The translations under genes and the position numbers were made by a program. A model generated the notes under the pieces. That model made no database searches, was not told the DNA's origin, and worked only from the letters and a program-made list of their open reading frames with translations. From CALGYY01 sp963678485 (GTDB lineage Bacteria > Bacteroidota > Bacteroidia > Bacteroidales > CAIWKO01), in the NCBI GenBank assembly GCA_963678485.1, contig OY782882.1, forward strand, positions 744,001 to 808,000: a stretch of 64,000 nucleotides of DNA, written 5' to 3'. Positions 19,069-28,494 of the stretch are shown here, piece by piece (positions within the stretch are counted from its first letter, which is position 1; every line of letters starts with the position of its first letter).

Positions 19069-20175
19069 CTACAATTTGTTTTTTAGCAGAACCTCTTTTA
19101 TGGAATTGACAACATAATCTTGTTTCTCTTCACTAAATGATGGATACATTGGTAATGAAAACACTTCATCAACAGCTCGCTCAGTTACCGGCAAATCTCC
19201 GGTTTTATAATTGAGATTTTTATAGCCCTCCATTAGATGCACTGGCCATCTATAGCTGACATTCAAGAGTATGTCGTACCTCTTTAATTCTTCGAGTATC
19301 AGTTCTCGTTGTGGATGCCTCACCACATACAGATGAAACGCATGTTTACCATACGAAGCCTCCACAGGGAGTTTGAGCGAAGTATCCTTCAACAAAGTTT
19401 GATATCGCTCTGCCAAATACCGTCTTTTTTGAATATATGAATCAAGATGAGAAAGCTTTTTGAGTAAGATAGCGGCATGTAATTCATCAAGGCGACAATT
19501 ATATCCATGCTCTTTGGAATAATATGTTTTATCCATTCCGTAAAAGCGAAGTCGCATCAGTTTATCATAAAGCAATTCGTTGTTGGTCATAATCAAACCT
19601 GCATCACCAAAGGTCCCCAGATTCTTTGTTGGGTAAAATGATGTAGCCGCAATGTCAGAGCATGAACCAGCTTTATGGCCATTGTAAAGGGCTCCATGAC
19701 TTTGAGCACAATCCTCGAGAACGTTGATCTGATGTTTTTTGGCAATGCGATTTACTTCATTCATATCAACACACTGTCCGTAAAGATGTACGGGTAAAAT
19801 GCATTTTGTTTTGGCAGTAATCACACCTTCAATCTGAGAAACATCCATGAGCAGTGTTTCTTCATCAACATCCACAAAGACGGGTTTTGCGCCACAAGAA
19901 ACTATAGCAGAAACTGTAGGCACAGCAGTATTCGAAACAGTAATTACTTCGTCATTATCTCCGACTCCAAGTGCCTTTAATGCTAGAAAAATTGCATTCG
20001 TACCATTGTCCACACCAACGCCGAATTTAAGATCGCAATAAGAAGCATAAGCAGCTTCAAAGCTACTGACCTTTTCTCCCAGTATCAACGAACCTGATGA
20101 TAACACCTCAGTGATAGCAGCAAAGATCTCCTCCTTCTCCTCTTCGAACTCCAGTAAATAATCCCAAACTTTCAT
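19069..20175 (-). CDS. DegT/DnrJ/EryC1/StrS-family sugar aminotransferase
   Basis: 368 residues, full length for PLP-dependent sugar aminotransferases. GVDNGTNAIFLALKALGVGDNDEVI is the N-terminal cofactor region. EDCAQSHGALYNGHKAGS contains the Asp that contacts the pyridine nitrogen. The Schiff-base lysine is K184 in SFYPTKNLGTFGDAG. The family transfers an amino group to a nucleotide-linked keto-sugar. Next to a FdtA-like cupin it looks like the FdtB/QdtB step making a 3-amino-3,6-dideoxyhexose on dTDP (inference from neighbours). 42 bp after the cupin gene, 12 bp before the glycosyltransferase. Confidence 0.93.
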   Translation of the reverse strand: MKVWDYLLEFEEEKEEIFAAITEVLSSGSLILGEKVSSFEAAYASYCDLKFGVGVDNGTNAIFLALKALGVGDNDEVITVSNTAVPTVSAIVSCGAKPVFVDVDEETLLMDVSQIEGVITAKTKCILPVHLYGQCVDMNEVNRIAKKHQINVLEDCAQSHGALYNGHKAGSCSDIAATSFYPTKNLGTFGDAGLIMTNNELLYDKLMRLRFYGMDKTYYSKEHGYNCRLDELHAAILLKKLSHLDSYIQKRRYLAERYQTLLKDTSLKLPVEASYGKHAFHLYVVRHPQRELILEELKRYDILLNVSYRWPVHLMEGYKNLNYKTGDLPVTERAVDEVFSLPMYPSFSEEKQDYVVNSIKEVLLKNKL

Positions 20176-20217
20176 ACAAAGTCTTTAATAATTCGCCACA
20201 CACCTATCGGTAAATAG

Positions 20218-20625
20218 CTACTTTAATTGGTCAAGAAATTCAAAATATGCGTCCTTACTCCTTAAGTATTTAGCAGTACTAAATTCCGTATCAGCAAGGG
20301 TAAGTAGCACTGTATGCTCAGTAAAATCAAACATTTCAAGAAAAATCAAACAAGGAATAACCAAGCCTTTCCGCGGATCATCCAACAACAATGTGGTTGA
20401 AGCATTTCTGTCGTAAAGCCGGATTTTCAGACTCCCCGAAACAGGAATTAATAACTGGTTTGTATTAATCAAGGCATGACCACCCCTGTCACCTTTTACA
20501 TGATGTATATAAAAAACCCGCTTTATTTCAAAAGGAACATCATTCAATTGTTCAATAGAAGTCAAAATTCCCCGGGGATCTTCAAACGAAGGAAGGTCAA
20601 TTACTTTAAGTTGCTTAATATCCAT
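20218..20625 (-). CDS. FdtA/WxcM-like cupin, sugar 3,4-ketoisomerase family
   Basis: 135 residues, a single cupin domain. Family marks are KVIDLPSFEDPRGILTSIEQ, VPFEIKRVFYIHHVKGDRGG, the GSLKIRLYD turn, and the C-terminal LADTEFSTAKYLRSKDAYFEFL. FdtA/QdtA enzymes interconvert dTDP-4-keto-6-deoxyglucose and the 3-keto isomer and carry an RGxHAH active-site motif. Here the motif is RGGHAL: H50 is kept but the second histidine is L52. This substitution at a catalytic position makes the activity uncertain; it may be a different isomerase or a binding protein. First gene of the operon that continues with the DegT aminotransferase. Confidence 0.78.
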   Translation of the reverse strand: MDIKQLKVIDLPSFEDPRGILTSIEQLNDVPFEIKRVFYIHHVKGDRGGHALINTNQLLIPVSGSLKIRLYDRNASTTLLLDDPRKGLVIPCLIFLEMFDFTEHTVLLTLADTEFSTAKYLRSKDAYFEFLDQLK

Positions 20626-20682
20626 AATAGTGCGGAGAGATATATTAGACTATTTTAGTACAAATGAAGCATATTAATCTAA

Positions 20683-20690
20683 CAAAGATA
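20683..20690 (-). promoter_or_regulatory. -7 promoter box of the aminosugar operon
   Basis: The minus strand reads TATCTTTG, a perfect TAnnTTTG box, 57 bp before the FdtA-like ATG at 20625. A TTG lies 15 bp upstream, shorter than the usual 19-21 bp spacing. Confidence 0.5.
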
Positions 20691-20855
20691 ATAAATCCCA
20701 CATATCAAGCGAATGTCTTTTTCGATTCGCATTTTTTCTAATTAATATTGGCTCAAATCCGTATAAAAAAGCAACAGTATGGAGTGGTTTTCAGACTAGC
20801 AATTAATAACTTGACCGCAGCGTTGAGCATATAGGGCAATTCCTTATTTTTTATT

Positions 20856-20863
20856 TATCTTTG
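20856..20863 (+). promoter_or_regulatory. -7 promoter box upstream of first MBOAT gene
   Basis: TATCTTTG on the plus strand, 210 bp before the MBOAT ATG at 21074. If used, it leaves a long ~200-nt leader. No TTG at the expected spacing (one lies 30 bp upstream). Confidence 0.45.
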
Positions 20864-21073
20864 CCAAGTAAACTAAAGAACGCTATTCAGAACCAATCAG
20901 GCTTTTAGCCGATGTTTACTTGTTAACGATGTTGAAAAAAGTACATAAAAACAAAACTACATTTTAAGAATTCACAAAACACATTGACCAAACAAGCACC
21001 ATTGATTCATAATAAAAGTTATAATTGAGATATCTGACAATACTGCAATACAGTTATTCAACCACTCAAGGCA

Positions 21074-22468
21074 ATGCTTTATAGTTCCGTCACCTTTCTA
21101 TTTTACTTTTTTCCTCTCTTCCTTGTGGCGTATTATCTGGTGCCGCGAACATGGGCCAAAAACCTTGTACTCTTCGCAGCAAGCCTTGTTTTCTACATTT
21201 TTGGAGCAGGGCAACTAGTTGTATTATTGTTTGCGATAGGAATCATTGCATGGGTGTTCTCGTGGTTGATAGCAAAAACCCAATTAAAAAAAACATTTAT
21301 TTTTCTTGCCGTTATAGTATATATAGGTATTTTGATATATTATAAATATCTTGGATTTATCACGGAAAATTTGATTTATGCCGGAGTTAAAGGATTGCCT
21401 GATATCAAGTCGGTAATGCCAGCAGGAGTCTCATTTTTTATCTTTCAGGCACTTTCTTACAATATTGATGTATACAGAAAAAACAGCCGGTTTGAGAAAA
21501 ACCCTTCTTACGTAATTCTCTATATATGCATGTTTCCCCAGTTGATGTCGGGTCCACTCGTTCGCTATCATTCTATTGAACCGCAATTAAAGTCACGAAC
21601 ATTCGACTTCAATATGTTTAGTGATGGTATAAAACGCTTCATTATTGGTCTTGCAAAAAAAGTTCTAATTGCAAATCCTATCGGCCTTTTAGTAAATCAG
21701 ATCATGAATACAGAGTTGCATTATCTGAGTCCTTTAACAGCCTGGATTGGGATTATCGCCTTTACGCTCCAACTGTATTTCGATTTCTCTGGTTATACGG
21801 ATATGGCAATTGGTGTGGGGAAAATGCTGGGATTTAACCTTCCGGAGAACTTCAATTTTCCATATATCAGCAGATCCATTAGTGAATTCTGGCGCCGTTG
21901 GCACATGACCTTGTCAGCTTGGCTGCGCGATTATGTGTTTATGCCATTATCACTGAGTCTGCGGCGATGGAAAAACCTTGGGGTTTTTGTTTCCTTATTA
22001 CTTACATTTACACTTTGCGGAATATGGCACAATCCAGGCTGGAACTTTTTAATATGGGGAGCAATACACGGAATTTTTCTTGGGTTAGAGCCGCTATTTT
22101 TCAATAAATTTCTCGCAAAACTTAAAGGCTGGGCGACCATATATACGCTGTTCATCATCACTACAAGTTTTGTCTTTATCCGTACAGCGAATATCCATCA
22201 GGCATTTGATTATTTGCGGGTGATGTTCACAACTGCTGATAGCACTGCCTTGAGTGCAGCGGCATTCCTTTCCAAACAACATATAATTCTCATCATATTG
22301 GCAATATTCTTCAGCTTGCCATTAAAGCAATTTTTTGTTTTGAAGACAAAAAAGATGGCGCATATATTCAATGCATTCTCAATAGTTTTTTTATTGGCGA
22401 TTTTCCTGCTTTCTGCAATGGCTATAACGAGTGAAACCTATACACCTTTTTTATATTTTAAATTTTAA
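21074..22468 (+). CDS. MBOAT membrane O-acyltransferase (AlgI/PatA/DltB type), copy 1
   Basis: 464 residues, many transmembrane helices. It starts MLYSSVTFLFYFFPLFLVAYYL, the usual MBOAT N-terminus. Conserved blocks are MFPQLMSGPLVRY, YFDFSGYTDMAIG, EFWRRWHMTLSAWLRDYV and the catalytic-histidine block CGIWHNPGWNFLIWG (H319). It ends ETYTPFLYFKF. MBOAT proteins move an acyl group from a cytoplasmic donor across the membrane to an acceptor; AlgI acetylates alginate and DltB passes D-alanine from its carrier protein. It has the same length and closely similar sequence to the MBOAT at 33618. First gene of the plus-strand run; a methyltransferase and a giant SGNH-like protein follow. Confidence 0.93.
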   Translation: MLYSSVTFLFYFFPLFLVAYYLVPRTWAKNLVLFAASLVFYIFGAGQLVVLLFAIGIIAWVFSWLIAKTQLKKTFIFLAVIVYIGILIYYKYLGFITENLIYAGVKGLPDIKSVMPAGVSFFIFQALSYNIDVYRKNSRFEKNPSYVILYICMFPQLMSGPLVRYHSIEPQLKSRTFDFNMFSDGIKRFIIGLAKKVLIANPIGLLVNQIMNTELHYLSPLTAWIGIIAFTLQLYFDFSGYTDMAIGVGKMLGFNLPENFNFPYISRSISEFWRRWHMTLSAWLRDYVFMPLSLSLRRWKNLGVFVSLLLTFTLCGIWHNPGWNFLIWGAIHGIFLGLEPLFFNKFLAKLKGWATIYTLFIITTSFVFIRTANIHQAFDYLRVMFTTADSTALSAAAFLSKQHIILIILAIFFSLPLKQFFVLKTKKMAHIFNAFSIVFLLAIFLLSAMAITSETYTPFLYFKF

Positions 22469-22483
22469 TCCAATTTTATCAGA

Positions 22484-23050
22484 ATGAAATTCCCGGAATC
22501 GAAACTGGCTCATCAATATCTTGACGGACTCTCCGGCATCGAAATAGGTGGCGCAGCTCATAATAGTTTTGGCCTAAACACCATTAATGTGGATCGGCTT
22601 GGCGACATGGACACACATTTTAAACAATACGAGATTAACGAGTGTGGAGAAGCACTGAAAGTTGACGTAGTCGCAGAAGGCAACAGTCTGCCCTTCGAGG
22701 ACAAATCTTTTGATTTCGTGATTTCGAGCCATGTGATAGAGCATTTTTACGATCCCATCTCTGCCTTGCTTGAATGGGCAAGAGTGGCAAGAAAATACAT
22801 ATTCATTATCGTTCCCCACCGTCAGCGTACTTTTGACGCAGATAAAGATCTGACTACCGGTGCTGAATTGCATGCCCGTCATCAACAAAACATCAGCCCC
22901 GAAGATGTGTATCGTGGCAAGCACTGGTCATTCTTCGAAGTGCCAAATTTTAACGAACTATGTGTCCTTTGCGGATTGAATGTAATAGATATTCAAGACC
23001 CGGATGATAAGGTAGGTAATGGATTTACTTTTGTGATAAAACTGGACTAA
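22484..23050 (+). CDS. Small SAM-dependent methyltransferase
   Basis: 188 residues, class I methyltransferase fold. GLSGIEIGGAAHNSFGL stands in place of the usual glycine-rich SAM loop. The acidic residue NVDRLGDMD follows, then GNSLPFEDKSFDFVISSHVIEHFYDP with the standard post-motif SSHVIEH. The C-terminal half has HWSFFEVPNFNELC. This compact form appears in polysaccharide and glycan clusters, often near glycosyltransferases; its substrate is unknown. It sits 15 bp after the MBOAT stop and 24 bp before the SGNH-like protein, so it is translated with both. Methylation of the glycan end or of the acyl group are both possible. Confidence 0.8.
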   Translation: MKFPESKLAHQYLDGLSGIEIGGAAHNSFGLNTINVDRLGDMDTHFKQYEINECGEALKVDVVAEGNSLPFEDKSFDFVISSHVIEHFYDPISALLEWARVARKYIFIIVPHRQRTFDADKDLTTGAELHARHQQNISPEDVYRGKHWSFFEVPNFNELCVLCGLNVIDIQDPDDKVGNGFTFVIKLD

Positions 23051-23074
23051 CCAATAATTATCAGACTATAAATA

Positions 23075-26000
23075 ATGTTTGTTCGAAGATTTAAAATAGC
23101 TTATTTGCTTTTCCTGATTATCCCAATGACATATTATTTCTTATGTCAGGATAGTGATAAAGGTAATGGGCTATCAACGGCAGACTATTTATGCTTTTCA
23201 GGGGCTTCAACAAAAGCAGCCACACTGAGTTTGTCTGACAGCAAAAGTGTATTTGCCACATGGCAACTGAATACTCCAGGATTTAGAGCCCTCGATTATA
23301 GTGGCCCGATTGATAACAATGCTGGGCTTAGCCTGAATATTACAGGTCTCAAAGCAAACGACACTATTAGTTTCCTTTCGTTCAACCTTTTTCAGAACAA
23401 TCAAATCTATTCATTATTCGATTTAAAAAACGGAACAACTAATATCTCGAATGCAGAAATCATTCGTAAAGACGGACAATGGAACGTTGTTTCAAAAAGT
23501 TCCGACAGTCCGATCGTTATTCTGTTAAAGCCCATTTCTACATGGAAAAAATCAGCGACATCAAGAAATTTTAATATCTTTCTTGGAATACTATTTCTAA
23601 TCGTTTTCATCCTGATTATAGTTATTGCTCCGCCTGTCAGGTATTTTATTGTTACCTGTCTAATCACCATTGCTGTGATGTTTTTCGCCAGTTGGTTCAG
23701 GACAAATGGCAATGGAAAAGTGGAGATAAAAACAGTTTCTTCCGCTGGTGGTGCTGAGTTTTTCTACAATCATTCTCCTCAGTTCACCCATCTGAAGAGA
23801 ATTACAGCACAAGCTTCCGATAATGCAATCAAGGCAGAGATAGATTTAAGTAGTGACAGATTCATTCGTATTGATGTAGAAAACATTCCCGATTTAAAGA
23901 ACCTTCGTCTGCGCGCACATTACGGATTATTCAGCAAAACCTGGAATCTTGGAGAGATAAGTACAGATATACTTGTCCTAAATGATTTGAACAAAAGCAA
24001 CGGCGCTTTTATTATTACTGGTAATGATCCTTTCATTTCGCTGAGCTCTGAATATTTTGCAGACGATATCAATTGGTTGTTACTGCTAAAGAATAGCACT
24101 TTTCTGTTTATTTCGCTACTTTCATTTATACTAATCCTAAGCCTTCACTTCTTCGTTGCCCGTCATCTCAACATTCAGTTTAAGCTGATTTATCTTGTTT
24201 TTTTTGTGATTCCAGTCATTTACTTTGCTTTATTTGAAAATGACACCAAAGAAAATTTTGTCAAACAACCTGATTATCTTTTCTACTCTGTAAAAACTTC
24301 AAAACCTGCCTTCATCAGTTTATTTGCAGGAAAGGATTCTGTAAGTTCATGGAATATCGCTTCTGAAGGTTATAAAATGATTGATTGTGTTTGCAACATG
24401 AATGACTCTGCAGGTCTTACCTTAAAAATCAACAATCTGTCAGCCTCCGACACCGCATCTTTTCTTGCGTTTAACTTCTTCCGCAACCATATTCTGTATT
24501 CTCTTTACGACCGATCATACCCTTATTGTTCCGTAGAGAATGCTACTACAATGAACCGTAACGGTGTATTTTCTATAGTTCCAAACCAGCCGAACAAACC
24601 AGTAATACTTAGGTTAGCAAAGACATTATCGTGGCAAAAAATGCATCCCATTGAACGAAAAGGAGTCCTCGTATGCTTTGTATTTCTCATTGCTTTTATC
24701 GTGATTGTTGTAATGGCTCCACCTCCGCGATATCTCATTGTTTCATGTTTGGCGACCTTGCTATTATTGTTTCTTTTCAGTTGGCTTGGAAAAGATGTTC
24801 AGGATCAGGTAACAATGAGCACTTCGACACCACAGCGCAGTGTTGAAACCTATTATAGTCACACACCACTATTTCATTCAAAAGATAAATTCCCATCCAA
24901 AATATATAAATATTTTTTCAGGACGCAGGTCGAAATCGGGGACCATCAGTACATCCGGTGTGACGTTGATGATAGCCTTAGACAACTTAATGATTATAGC
25001 ATTACGGTTAAATCAGGCTTGCTAAGTAAGCAATGGCAACTAGCAAAAGTGCCATTAGGAAAAATGGCACTGAACGATTTACGATTTGATAAAGGAACAT
25101 TTGTTATAACCGGGAACGACCCATTTGTTGCATTGACTACCACTTTTTTTGTCGACCCCATTCATAAGATCGTGGATATCCGGACTAATGCATTTCTTTT
25201 TATATGCCTCTTTATTTTTGTCTTGCTGATTTTCTTTCATAAGCGTATTGGCGGTTTTGATCCATATTCGGTATTTTTAGTTGCAATATTTCTTTCGCTC
25301 ATTTTTGGAGGTCTTTTATTTAAACCATTCAATGCTGATCGTGTCAGGCTAATTGCCGAAAAACGAGATGCTGAGACCTTGCCCCAATTCAGCAGTGATT
25401 CACTAAAAACCTATTCGGAAAAGTTAAGCTTTTACCTGAATGACCAGGTAATGGGGCGTAACAAAATTATCCCTTTCAACAACTATATCTACTATTCCAT
25501 ATTTGGTCAATTACTTGACAACCCAAATGTATATTTTGGTGATGATGGATGGATGTTTTATATTGGAGCTAATGGCAGGGAAACCTACGAAAATCGAACA
25601 CCCATAAGCAATGAGCAACTTTACAAGATTAAGTGCATGTTTGAAGACAGACATGATTGGCTGAAAGAGCGAGGCATTAAACTGTACATCATTTTCCCAA
25701 GAATCTCTCAATTTATTTATGAAGAAAAAATTGGAAGCAGGATGTTCAGGTACAATAAAACAAGCAAATTGGAACAACTTGTTACATATTTGAAACAAAA
25801 CTCTGATCTGGAAATTATCGATGTTGCTAAGCCCTTGCTTGACGCAAAAGACCCAACCAAACCAGAACTCTATTATAAAAAAGCAACGCACTGGAATTAT
25901 TACGGAGCCTACTTTGCGTACGCTGCAATAATAAACCGCATCAGACAAGACTTTCCTGAGGTCGGGCCACCGATTGCCCTTCAAGAGATTTCATGGAACC

Positions 26001-26464
26001 AATACGAGGAACCTAAACAAGACATGGATTTGATCCAAATGTCAGCCCTTATTGGGTATGTTACAGGACACGAAATCAAACCTCGGCACTCATTGCTTTA
26101 TGCTGGTGATACGGTAGAGCAGAATTCATATACTTACAAGCCTGATTTCCCAACACTATACGTAGTGAATAAAAGCAAAGAACGACCTAACATGGTCATG
26201 TTCCGAGATTCCTATGCAATATATCTTTATCCGTATTTAGGTCATCATTTTTGCAGAAGTGCTTATTTTTGGACACCGACTTTTAACAAGACACTAGTCT
26301 CTGAAGAAAAGCCAGACATTTTAATTTGGGAAATTAATGAACGCTTTATTCCAAATTATATATTGAGGAATAACCCGTCACCATTTAGATTTGACCTTGC
26401 CTATAAAAACAGCAACGATTCTAATAATTTTATATCATCGGTTACAAAGCAAGCGTATTGGTAA
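23075..26464 (+). CDS. Giant membrane-anchored AlgX/AlgJ-like SGNH protein with internal duplication, copy 1
   Basis: 1,129 residues. The first ~720 residues are two tandem copies of one unit: TM (~7-24), beta-rich domain (~25-155), paired TMs (~168-207), second beta-domain (~208-335), TM (~338-360). This is repeated at ~368-721, with near-identical landmarks such as (L/V)xxWxxxxxGxxxxD and VIAPPVRYFIV / VMAPPPRYLIV. A further TM (~730-748) precedes a C-terminal AlgX/AlgJ-type SGNH domain (~765-1129) with GDDGWMFYIGANGRETYENR, KKATHWNYYGAYFAY and a serine block MFRDSYAIYLY (S1046). AlgX/AlgJ are periplasmic partners of the MBOAT AlgI. The usual catalytic Asp of the D-x-H-W motif is Ala937 here. 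Follows the MBOAT and a small methyltransferase. Confidence 0.85.
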   Translation: MFVRRFKIAYLLFLIIPMTYYFLCQDSDKGNGLSTADYLCFSGASTKAATLSLSDSKSVFATWQLNTPGFRALDYSGPIDNNAGLSLNITGLKANDTISFLSFNLFQNNQIYSLFDLKNGTTNISNAEIIRKDGQWNVVSKSSDSPIVILLKPISTWKKSATSRNFNIFLGILFLIVFILIIVIAPPVRYFIVTCLITIAVMFFASWFRTNGNGKVEIKTVSSAGGAEFFYNHSPQFTHLKRITAQASDNAIKAEIDLSSDRFIRIDVENIPDLKNLRLRAHYGLFSKTWNLGEISTDILVLNDLNKSNGAFIITGNDPFISLSSEYFADDINWLLLLKNSTFLFISLLSFILILSLHFFVARHLNIQFKLIYLVFFVIPVIYFALFENDTKENFVKQPDYLFYSVKTSKPAFISLFAGKDSVSSWNIASEGYKMIDCVCNMNDSAGLTLKINNLSASDTASFLAFNFFRNHILYSLYDRSYPYCSVENATTMNRNGVFSIVPNQPNKPVILRLAKTLSWQKMHPIERKGVLVCFVFLIAFIVIVVMAPPPRYLIVSCLATLLLLFLFSWLGKDVQDQVTMSTSTPQRSVETYYSHTPLFHSKDKFPSKIYKYFFRTQVEIGDHQYIRCDVDDSLRQLNDYSITVKSGLLSKQWQLAKVPLGKMALNDLRFDKGTFVITGNDPFVALTTTFFVDPIHKIVDIRTNAFLFICLFIFVLLIFFHKRIGGFDPYSVFLVAIFLSLIFGGLLFKPFNADRVRLIAEKRDAETLPQFSSDSLKTYSEKLSFYLNDQVMGRNKIIPFNNYIYYSIFGQLLDNPNVYFGDDGWMFYIGANGRETYENRTPISNEQLYKIKCMFEDRHDWLKERGIKLYIIFPRISQFIYEEKIGSRMFRYNKTSKLEQLVTYLKQNSDLEIIDVAKPLLDAKDPTKPELYYKKATHWNYYGAYFAYAAIINRIRQDFPEVGPPIALQEISWNQYEEPKQDMDLIQMSALIGYVTGHEIKPRHSLLYAGDTVEQNSYTYKPDFPTLYVVNKSKERPNMVMFRDSYAIYLYPYLGHHFCRSAYFWTPTFNKTLVSEEKPDILIWEINERFIPNYILRNNPSPFRFDLAYKNSNDSNNFISSVTKQAYW

Positions 26465-26499
26465 AGAAACAATAATCAATGAGGTTTTAAATAAGTAAA

Positions 26500-28194
26500 A
26501 TGAATATGATCCATTGGCAGATATGGGAGAAGAATGCGATTACGCAGCCAAATGCTGATGCAATTATTCATTATGTAGCCGGAAAGGATAGCGTCAGATG
26601 GCCCTTCTCAACACTATTTGAAACTGCCAAAAAATTTGCAATCATACTTCAACAGGCAGGAGTAAAAAGAAATGATGTCTGTGCATTAATCATTCGTCAC
26701 AATCCATATTTCTATCCGATGTACATGGGAGTTTCGGCGCTGGGAGCCATTCCTGCTGTACTCGCCTATCCAAACCCGAGACTTCATCAGGACAAATTCC
26801 GACATGGGCTGGAAGGAATGTCGGAGCGCTCAGGGCTTGACTGGTTGCTAACAGAAGCTTCGTTGCTTAATGTATTGAAGCCTCTTGCTGAGCGAAAAGA
26901 AAGCACCATTAAAGGCATCCTCTTGCCCTTAGAAGAAGATTTACAATCGATCAATCCAGATGAATTCACACCTCCGGTATCCCTGAGTGATTCTGATCCT
27001 TTCCTGCTTCAACATTCTTCCGGAACAACAGGATTACAGAAGCCTGTATTGCTTTCTCACAAAGCAGTATTAACTCATGCGAAGGTTTATGGTGAATCGA
27101 TTCTTCAAAACAGCAACGATAAAGTTGTGAGTTGGCTTCCACTTTATCATGACATGGGGCTGATTGCAGCCTTCCACCTTCCGATGATTTATGGAATACC
27201 CTCTATCCAAATTAATCCCTTTGATTGGGTACTGGCTCCGGAGCTGATGATTGAGGCTATTTCGAAAGAAAAAGCAACCTTGGCCTGGCTACCCAATTTC
27301 GCCTATAATCTAATGGTAGAAAGGGTTTGCTATGAAGACATTAAAGGCTGTTCTTTGGAAAGCATTCGACTACTGATCAATAGTGGAGAGCCTATTCGGA
27401 AAAGGAGTCATGAGCTGTTTATAAAAAAATTCGCAGCATTCGGGTTAAATCCAAAGGTCCTTTCCACGAGTTATGGAATGGCCGAAACAACCTTTGCTGT
27501 AACTCAAACCCCAGCAGGAACAATCCCGGCAGAAATCAGTCTGGACAGGAATGCGTTGGCAAAGGGAGAAATCAAAATCAACCATAACAAGTCAGAATCT
27601 AAAATTTGTGTTTCTGCAGGACCTCTGATTAGAGGGTGCGAAGTCAACATCCTGGACGAACAGCGAAAGGAATTGCCCGAGGGCAGCATTGGTGAACTCG
27701 CTATAAAATCCTTATCATTATTTGACGGTTACAGGAATTATCCTGAAAAAACGGCTGAAGCAATGATTGGCGATTGGTACTTAAGCGGTGATCTCGGCTT
27801 TAAGATTGAAAATAATTATTACATCATTGGAAGAAAAAAAGACCTTATTATTTCTGCAGGCAAGAATATATATCCCGAAGATGTAGAAGACATCATAAGC
27901 ATGCTTCCTAATGTTACTCCCGGACGCATTATCGCTTTTGGAGAAGAAGATGAAGCGCTCGGTACAGAGCTTATCAGCATTATTGCTGAAACACATTTAT
28001 CAGTTGAACAGGATAAGAAGAACCTGAGTTATGAAATCATTAAAGCGGGAATGGCTATCGATGTTACGATATCGAACATTTATCTTGTACCCCCAAGGTG
28101 GCTCATTAAAAGTTCGGCAGGAAAGCCCGGTAGAAAAGCGAATAAGGAAAGAATATTAATTACAGAAGAAAATAAAAAGTGGAGGGTTAAATGA
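26500..28194 (+). CDS. Fatty-acyl-AMP ligase (FAAL-like acyl-ACP synthetase)
   Basis: 564 residues of the ANL adenylating superfamily. The P-loop is LQHSSGTTGLQKPVLLSHKA. SWLPLYHDMGLIAAFHLPM is the FAAL-type block. STSYGMAETTFAVT, GDLGF and GRKKDLIISAGKNIYPEDVE follow. FAALs activate a fatty or related carboxylic acid as acyl-AMP and pass it to a carrier protein rather than to CoA. Its stop overlaps the start of an acyl carrier protein by 4 bp (ATGA), so the two are translationally coupled and very likely partners. The acyl chain cannot be told from sequence. It sits 35 bp after the first giant SGNH-like gene. Confidence 0.9.
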   Translation: MNMIHWQIWEKNAITQPNADAIIHYVAGKDSVRWPFSTLFETAKKFAIILQQAGVKRNDVCALIIRHNPYFYPMYMGVSALGAIPAVLAYPNPRLHQDKFRHGLEGMSERSGLDWLLTEASLLNVLKPLAERKESTIKGILLPLEEDLQSINPDEFTPPVSLSDSDPFLLQHSSGTTGLQKPVLLSHKAVLTHAKVYGESILQNSNDKVVSWLPLYHDMGLIAAFHLPMIYGIPSIQINPFDWVLAPELMIEAISKEKATLAWLPNFAYNLMVERVCYEDIKGCSLESIRLLINSGEPIRKRSHELFIKKFAAFGLNPKVLSTSYGMAETTFAVTQTPAGTIPAEISLDRNALAKGEIKINHNKSESKICVSAGPLIRGCEVNILDEQRKELPEGSIGELAIKSLSLFDGYRNYPEKTAEAMIGDWYLSGDLGFKIENNYYIIGRKKDLIISAGKNIYPEDVEDIISMLPNVTPGRIIAFGEEDEALGTELISIIAETHLSVEQDKKNLSYEIIKAGMAIDVTISNIYLVPPRWLIKSSAGKPGRKANKERILITEENKKWRVK

Positions 28195-28424
28195 TCAGTG
28201 AACGATTTAAGCAGGTTATTTTTAAAGAACTCAAAATTGAGAATGTGGAAATCACTGAAAACCTTTTAGCCAATGAGGTTCCGGGATGGGACTCACTATC
28301 TCATGCAAATATTATTTCTGCACTTGAGCAAGAGTACAAGATCAGGTTAAAAAACATCGAAGTGCTAAATTGTGAGAATATCGGCGATTTGCAGGCTTTA
28401 GTCAATTCGAAAATTAAAGACTAA
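28191..28424 (+). CDS. Acyl carrier protein 1 (partner of the fatty-acyl-AMP ligase)
   Basis: 77 residues, one carrier domain. The phosphopantetheine serine is S35 in EVPGWDSLSHANII, and ITENLLANEV precedes it as helix 1-2. The DSLSH form, rather than DSLDT/DSLM, is typical of stand-alone carriers in natural-product and surface-glycan clusters, not the housekeeping AcpP. The start overlaps the ligase stop by 4 bp. It would carry the activated acyl group as a thioester, presumably to the MBOAT (inference). Confidence 0.92.
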   Translation: MISERFKQVIFKELKIENVEITENLLANEVPGWDSLSHANIISALEQEYKIRLKNIEVLNCENIGDLQALVNSKIKD

Positions 28425-28494
28425 CTTAAACAGCCAGTAAAATCAAATAATCCAGCGGTATTTGCAACATCCCACTTAAAGCCATCAAGCAAGA

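Larger units (their letters stand above)
20626..21073. promoter_or_regulatory. Divergent promoter region (448 bp)
   Basis: No gene; A+T-rich. It separates the minus-strand aminosugar operon from the plus-strand acyl-modification region. It contains -7 boxes for both directions (listed separately). A hairpin GCGAAT-(10 nt)-ATTCGC at 20709-20730 is followed by ATTTTTT. It sits just upstream of the minus-strand -7 box, so it could be an operator or a stray terminator-like structure. Confidence 0.45.

Noticed and set aside
25511..25984. 157-codon minus-strand frame in the giant SGNH gene
   Set aside because: Antisense to the conserved SGNH domain; no family features.
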